DNA from: Subtercola sp.
Lineage (GTDB): Bacteria; Actinomycetota; Actinomycetes; Actinomycetales; Microbacteriaceae
DNA: 64,000 nucleotides
Reading direction: 5' to 3'
Assembly: GCA_025463765.1 (NCBI GenBank)
Contig: JAODBC010000027.1
Location: 78,952 to 142,951, forward strand
Positions within the stretch are counted from its first letter, which is position 1, and every line of letters starts with the position of its first letter. Below are positions 60,143-64,000 of the stretch, piece after piece. A program made the position numbers and the translations under genes. Below the pieces are notes generated by a model that was not told the DNA's origin, ran no database searches, and worked only from the letters and a program-made list of their open reading frames with translations.

Positions 60143-60189
60143 CGACACGGGCGACACAGCTCACGACGGTTCCCGACTGGTAGAGGGCT

Positions 60190-60206
60190 ACTCCAGAGTG
60201 TGGAGT
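60190..60206. promoter_or_regulatory. Inverted repeat ACTCCA-GAGTG-TGGAGT
   Basis: Perfect 6-bp arms, 5-nt spacer, about 140 bases before the ClC-family gene. Could be a regulator site; no local regulator gene is present. Confidence 0.4.
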
Positions 60207-60346
60207 CGGCGGGGCGGCGCGTCAACGCGCGGGCACGCGAATCATCCCTTCAGTAGGACTGATGCCGTGATTTCGAAACGGTGCGCACCGATGCCCTAAA
60301 GTTCAACTCAGGTGCGGGCGATCACGCACTCGGGATCGAGGGGCAG

Positions 60347-61762
60347 ATGAGCACGACCGAGCCAGCGTCGCACGAAGAGCCGCAGACACAGTTGCACGCA
60401 GAGCCGCAGGCAGCGCCGCAGACTCCGGCACCGGATGCACGGGGCTCCGCCGGGGCTGCCGCAGACCCGAGCGCGGCGGGCGCTCCCCCGATACGTACGC
60501 TGGCCCTGCTGGCCATTCCCGCCGTGATCATCGGGGTGGTTTCCGCCCTCATCTTGTGGGCGCTGGAGTGGGTCGCGGGGCAGCTCGAACACTACGTCTG
60601 GTCGACGTTTCCTGCAGCGACGGGCCTGAACCCCGACAACGGCTGGTTCATCTTCGCGATTTTGACGCTGTCGGGCGTCGCGGTGGGTCTGGTCATCTGG
60701 CTCGTACCGGGCCACGGCGCACGGGACTCCGCCACGACCGAACTGATCGCTGCGCCACTGAAGCTCGCGGTCATCCCGAGCCTCATTCTCGTGACGGTTC
60801 TCGCGCTGGCCGGCGGCGTGAGCCTCGGCCCGGAGAACCCGATCATCGCCATCAACACCGCGGTGCTCGTGGCCCTGCTCGCCCGGCTCATGCCGAAGGT
60901 GCCCGCCGACCTCATTCTGCTCATGACGGCGGCCGGAACCATTGGCGCCCTGTTCGGCACCCCGGTGGCCGCCGCGCTGCTGTTCACCGGTGTTGTCGCC
61001 GCCCTGAAATCGGGTGGCGCCCTGTGGGATCGCCTCTTTCTGCCCCTCGCAGCCGCGGGAGCCGGCGCCCTCACCATGGGCTTTCTCGGCGGCACCTCGC
61101 TCACGGTGAACGTGCCCAAGCTGGGCGATATGCAGCCGATCTACTTCGTCGAGGCACTCGGGGTCGCGGTGGCAGCCACGGTGCTCGGGCTGGTGATGGT
61201 GTTCATGTTTCCGCACATCCACCGCTTCTTTCACGGGCTGAAGTACCCGCTGCTCTACGTGGCACTCGGCGGCGTCATCTTGGGTGTGCTGGGTGCCATC
61301 GGCGGCCAGATCACCCTGTTCAAGGGGCTGAGTCAGATGGCGACGCTGGTAGATGATCGGGGCAACTACGATTTCGGCCAGCTGACGGTCATCACGCTGG
61401 TCAAGGCCGCGGCGCTGGTCATCGCTGCCGCTGCCGGTTTTCGCGGTGGTCGCATTTTTCCGTCGGTGTTCATCGGTGTCGCCGTGGGGCTCATGGCGAG
61501 CGCCCTGTTCCCCGGAATTCCGGTCTCGCTGGCGATCGCCGGCGGTGTTCTGGGTGTTGTTCTCGCCGTGGCTCGCGACGGCTGGCTGGCGCTGTTCGTC
61601 GCGGTGGGGGTCGTGGGTGACGTCACGATGCTCGGGCTGCTCTGCGTGGTGATTCTGCCGGTGTGGTTGATGGTGTCACGAGCACCCGAGATGCTCGGCA
61701 AGTACGTACCGGGCGACAGGGTGGGGGCTCCGGCTGGCGGCGGCGGCGTGGCGCCCTCGTAG
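60347..61762 (+). CDS. YfeO-type ClC-family ion transport protein
   Basis: A 471-residue membrane protein with about ten to eleven hydrophobic segments after a 45-residue Pro/Ala/Gln-rich tail. It matches the E. coli YfeO group: LALAGGVSLGPENPIIAINTAVLVALLARL (read in parts), GTIGALFGTPVAAALLFTGV, GGQITLFKGLSQM and GFRGGRIFPSVFIGVAVG. The ClC filter motif GREGP is SLGPENP here, as in this branch, while G-x-I-F-P is kept. ATG 60347 with GAGGGG upstream. Confidence 0.88.
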   Translation: MSTTEPASHEEPQTQLHAEPQAAPQTPAPDARGSAGAAADPSAAGAPPIRTLALLAIPAVIIGVVSALILWALEWVAGQLEHYVWSTFPAATGLNPDNGWFIFAILTLSGVAVGLVIWLVPGHGARDSATTELIAAPLKLAVIPSLILVTVLALAGGVSLGPENPIIAINTAVLVALLARLMPKVPADLILLMTAAGTIGALFGTPVAAALLFTGVVAALKSGGALWDRLFLPLAAAGAGALTMGFLGGTSLTVNVPKLGDMQPIYFVEALGVAVAATVLGLVMVFMFPHIHRFFHGLKYPLLYVALGGVILGVLGAIGGQITLFKGLSQMATLVDDRGNYDFGQLTVITLVKAAALVIAAAAGFRGGRIFPSVFIGVAVGLMASALFPGIPVSLAIAGGVLGVVLAVARDGWLALFVAVGVVGDVTMLGLLCVVILPVWLMVSRAPEMLGKYVPGDRVGAPAGGGGVAPS

Positions 61763-61765
61763 CTG

Positions 61766-61860
61766 GCCCTCGGCCCGGCTCGGCTCGGCTGGGCCCGGCT
61801 CGGCTCGGCCTGGCCCCTCGGCTCGGCTCGAGCTCGGCTCGGCTCGCTCTCGGCTCGGCG
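61766..61860. repeat. CGGCT-rich simple repeat
   Basis: About 95 bases dominated by iterations of CGGCT (with interruptions such as GGGCC, CGAGC and CGCTCT), filling the gap between the ClC gene and the MBL gene. Likely slippage-prone; no coding sense in either strand. Confidence 0.85.
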
Positions 61861-61887
61861 TAGAGTGTTTGCGCAGAGAGGCGACGC

Positions 61888-62910
61888 GTGAAAGCAACCA
61901 GCACAGCACTTTTCGAGGCCGAAGGGGCCGGCACACTGGCCCCATTGGAACAGGTGAGACAGAACGTGTGGGCGCTACCGCTCGCGATGCCGATGAAATA
62001 TCTGCCGGTCGTGCTGAGCTACCTGGTCGTCGACGTCGCTGGGGGCGTGCACGTCATCGACCCGGGCTGGGATTCCGACGAGAACTGGCAGCGTGTACTC
62101 CACGCGCTCGAACACATCGGCAGTTCACCGGCGCACGTCGTCTCTGCCACCATGACCCACCTGCACCGCGACCACATCGGCATGGCAGCGCGCTACCGCG
62201 CAGAGACTCCCGCGCGACTGCAGATCTCGCGTGCCGACCAGCTCGCCCTCAACGCCGACCCGCAGGCGGCGCTTCAGGCGGCGCGCGCGCAAATCGACTC
62301 GTGGGGGGTTCCGGATGATCGGCGAGCCGAGCTCGACCTGGACTTCGGCGCCGAGGCAGAGTCCGCCCCCGTTGAGGCCCCGCTGCAGGCCGACGTGCTG
62401 CTGGATGACGGCGACGACCTCGGCATCGACCTCGGGGCGCATTCCGGGGGCCGTTCCGGGGGCGAGTCGACGGGCATCCGTGTCGTTCTGACGCCCGGGC
62501 ACACGAGCGGGTCGGTCTGTCTGGCGCTGCCGGGCGAGAAGGTGCTCTTCACCGGCGACCACGTGCTGCCGACCATCTTTTCGGGGTTGGGGCTCGGCGC
62601 CCAGACGCCCAGCAACCCGGTCAGCGACTACCTCGAGTCGCTCGAGGCCGTCGCGGTGTACGACGACTACGAGGTGCTTCCGGGCCACGGATACCGGTTC
62701 ACGGGGCTCGCCGATCGGCGCGCCGAGCTGGCCGAACACCATCTGCGCCGGTCGCGCGAGGCGGCAGAGGTGCTGGCCGACGACCCGTCGGCCTCGGTGT
62801 GGAGCGTCGCTTCACAACTGCACTGGACCGCCGGTTGGCAGCACCTGCAGGGGCCCATGCTGCGGTCGGCGCTGGCGCAGACCTCGTGGCACATGCAGCG
62901 CGCGCGCTGA
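61888..62910 (+). CDS. MBL-fold metallo-hydrolase
   Basis: A 340-residue metallo-beta-lactamase-fold protein: HVIDPGWDS, metal motif H-x-H-x-D-H as THLHRDHIG near residue 95, TPGHTSGSVCLALPG, FTGDHVLP, and a C-terminal helical part (DRRAELAEHHLRRSREAAEVL). Typical of RNase-Z-unrelated small-molecule or lactonase-like hydrolases. GTG 61888 is preceded by AGAGG. Substrate unknown. Confidence 0.88.
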   Translation: MKATSTALFEAEGAGTLAPLEQVRQNVWALPLAMPMKYLPVVLSYLVVDVAGGVHVIDPGWDSDENWQRVLHALEHIGSSPAHVVSATMTHLHRDHIGMAARYRAETPARLQISRADQLALNADPQAALQAARAQIDSWGVPDDRRAELDLDFGAEAESAPVEAPLQADVLLDDGDDLGIDLGAHSGGRSGGESTGIRVVLTPGHTSGSVCLALPGEKVLFTGDHVLPTIFSGLGLGAQTPSNPVSDYLESLEAVAVYDDYEVLPGHGYRFTGLADRRAELAEHHLRRSREAAEVLADDPSASVWSVASQLHWTAGWQHLQGPMLRSALAQTSWHMQRAR

Positions 62911-62929
62911 GCACCACCAGCGTCAGCTT

Positions 62930-63739
62930 TTACGCGAAGATCTCGTCGAAGAACGCTCGCATGGCCTGCCATGACCGCTCGTTCGCGCGGGCGTTGAAGG
63001 CAGCTCCCTGATCGGGGGCGTTCGCCTCTGGCATGGTGAACGCGTGCATAGCGCCGCTGTAGCTCACCACCTGCCAGTCGGGAGCCTCGGCCTCGCGCAG
63101 CTCGTTCTCGAAGTCGATGACCGAGTCGTCGGGAACCACGGGGTCACTCGCCCCGGTCAGCACGAGAATCGGTGTGCGCACATCTCCCGCGGCAGCACGG
63201 ATGCCCGACTGCAGCCGCCCGTGAAAGCTGACCACGCCCGCCAGCTGCACTCCGGTGCGGGCGAGCTCGAGTGAACCGGAACCGCCGAAGCAGTAACCCA
63301 TCACCGCGATGCGAGAAGCATCGACCCCGGGCAGCGAGCGCAGCTGTTCGAGGTTGGCGAGCATGCGCTCTCTGAACAGCTCGGGGTCGCCGTAGAACTT
63401 TCCCGCAGCGGGGCCCGCCTGGTCGGGCGGGAGCTGCACGCCGCCGCCGTAGACGTCGCCCGCTATGGCAATGTATCCGAGCCGGGCCAGCATGACGGCT
63501 CGCACACGCGCATGGTCGTTGAGGCCTGACCAGTCGGAGATGATGAGCACGGCGGGGCGCAGGGATTCGGGAGTGGTGGGGTCGCCCGTCTCGGCGTCTG
63601 GTAACGCCACGAACGAACTGAAGTCGACACCGCCGGCACTGAACGAGACCGCCCGAGCCGAGACGAAGCTCTGCTCCGGCTGTGACGCGAGCAGAGCTTC
63701 GAGGGGATCAGACAGGGGCGCGGTGAACGGTGCGGTCAT
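62930..63739 (-). CDS. Dienelactone hydrolase family protein
   Basis: A 269-residue alpha/beta hydrolase of the DLH family. Nucleophile Cys in MGYCFGG near residue 145, Asp in TGASDPVV and His in SGAMHAFTMP form the DLH triad; ISDWSGLNDHARVRAVMLARLGYIAI (read in parts) and AGDVYGGG are the N-terminal strands. ATG 63739 (MTAPFTAPLSD) is used. It lies apart from the catabolic region and need not serve it. Confidence 0.88.
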   Translation of the reverse strand: MTAPFTAPLSDPLEALLASQPEQSFVSARAVSFSAGGVDFSSFVALPDAETGDPTTPESLRPAVLIISDWSGLNDHARVRAVMLARLGYIAIAGDVYGGGVQLPPDQAGPAAGKFYGDPELFRERMLANLEQLRSLPGVDASRIAVMGYCFGGSGSLELARTGVQLAGVVSFHGRLQSGIRAAAGDVRTPILVLTGASDPVVPDDSVIDFENELREAEAPDWQVVSYSGAMHAFTMPEANAPDQGAAFNARANERSWQAMRAFFDEIFA

Positions 63740-63772
63740 GCCTCTATTCTCTCTCAACCTCACGCGAGCGGG

Positions 63773-63808
63773 GCCTCAGCGCCAGCGCAGGCCTCAGCGC
63801 CAGCGCAG
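63773..63808. repeat. 18-bp tandem duplication
   Basis: GCCTCAGCGCCAGCGCAG occurs twice head-to-tail (63773-63790 and 63791-63808). The right copy contains the stop codon and last codons of the reverse-strand gene that follows. Confidence 0.85.
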
Positions 63809-64000
63809 CGTCGACACGATGAGGTCGAAGAGTTCGACGAGCTGGTCGCGCAACAGGGGCATTCCGCAGGCGAACGAGAGCAGCAGAACACGGCCATGCG
63901 GGGCGGCGATCCAGTAGTCGACCTCGACTGTCGTGACCTCGGGCGGCGTGACCTCGGGCGGCGCGGCGGCGGGCGGCGCGGCGGCGGGCGGCGCGGCGGC
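63794..64000 (-). CDS. Partial hypothetical protein with pentapeptide repeats
   Basis: The last 68 codons of a reverse-strand gene whose start is beyond the right edge. It reads AAAPP repeats, then PPEVT twice, then VEVDYWIAAPHGRVLLLSF and ends DLIVSTLRWR before TGA (63796-63794). The C-terminal strand-loop-helix looks like a folded domain end; the family is not recognised. The repeat linker is encoded by 15-bp tandem units. Confidence 0.6.
   Translation of the reverse strand, partial: AAAPPAAAPPAAAPPEVTPPEVTTVEVDYWIAAPHGRVLLLSFACGMPLLRDQLVELFDLIVSTLRWR
63933..64000. repeat. 15-bp tandem repeats encoding pentapeptides
   Basis: Two units of GTGACCTCGGGCGGC (63933-63962) followed by GCGGCGGCGGGCGGC (63963-63977, 63978-63992, partial to the edge). 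On the coding strand they give PPEVT and PPAAA units; the array continues past the window. Confidence 0.85.

Noticed and set aside
63933..64000. Short regular repeats as a possible CRISPR array
   Set aside because: Units are contiguous 15-mers in coding frame with no unique spacers.

Overview
The window is high-GC DNA with dense, mostly ATGA-overlapping operons, frequent GTG/TTG starts, Liv-type and Rbs-type ABC importers, a two-subunit biotin-dependent acyl-CoA carboxylase and an NDMA-dependent-type alcohol dehydrogenase. This points to an actinobacterium, plausibly a soil Microbacteriaceae member; the family-level call is inference. Roughly 1-57.7 kb is a catabolic region with eight local regulators (AcoR-like, TetR x2, GntR, XRE-cupin, IclR x2 and others counted by gene below) and almost no housekeeping genes. 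From 57.9 kb onward come a ParDE toxin-antitoxin pair, a tRNA-Ser gene and ordinary single genes.

Layout. (a) 1-7.7 kb: AcoR-like regulator (cut by the left edge), luciferase-like (LLM) oxidoreductase, SDR, 3-hydroxyacyl-CoA dehydrogenase, a malyl-CoA-lyase-type enzyme divergent from a citryl-CoA-lyase/citrate-synthase-like gene plus TetR, with a perfect palindrome between them. (b) 7-11.6 kb: two enoyl-CoA hydratases, an LLM monooxygenase, an unusual NTF2-like/flavin-reductase fusion, and a GntR regulator with repeated operator-like palindromes. (c) 11.7-17.4 kb: a leucine-type operon (CitE-like lyase, MaoC hydratase, 3-methylcrotonyl-CoA carboxylase alpha and beta) with a divergent TetR and paired operators. 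(d) 17.4-28.8 kb: a ten-gene operon linking a LivJHMGF importer to an enolase-superfamily enzyme, Fe-alcohol dehydrogenase, NDP-forming acyl-CoA synthetase, carboxymuconolactone decarboxylase (CMD)-family and MaoC-like proteins, divergent from an XRE-cupin regulator; a 13-bp motif occurs three times in the shared promoter. (e) 28.8-35.5 kb: Rbs-type sugar/polyol importer, aldehyde dehydrogenase and NDMA-type alcohol dehydrogenase with a strong promoter. (f) 35.6-44.3 kb: class III CoA-transferase, IclR, TIM-barrel isomerase-like protein and a thiolase/NtaA-type monooxygenase/YciI/beta-propeller/CMD/flavin-reductase operon; one sequence motif recurs at both promoter regions. (g) 44.1-57.7 kb: a divergent module with IclR in the middle: LLM monooxygenase, HbpS-like, SDR, second LivJHMGF and flavin reductase on one side; CoA-transferase, CitE-like lyase, cyclase-family hydrolase, MmgE/PrpD and flavin reductase on the other. 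(h) 57.9-64 kb: parDE, tRNA-Ser(GCT), collagen-like membrane protein, small SHOCT protein, YfeO-type ClC protein, MBL-fold hydrolase, dienelactone hydrolase and a partial repeat-rich gene.

The recurring theme is import, flavin-dependent oxygenation (four LLM-family enzymes and four flavin-reductase domains), CoA activation (two CoA-transferases, one NDP-forming synthetase), hydration/dehydrogenation and C-C cleavage by three distinct CitE-superfamily lyases. Substrates cannot be read from the sequence. The best candidate for an undescribed pathway is module (g), followed by (d) and (f).
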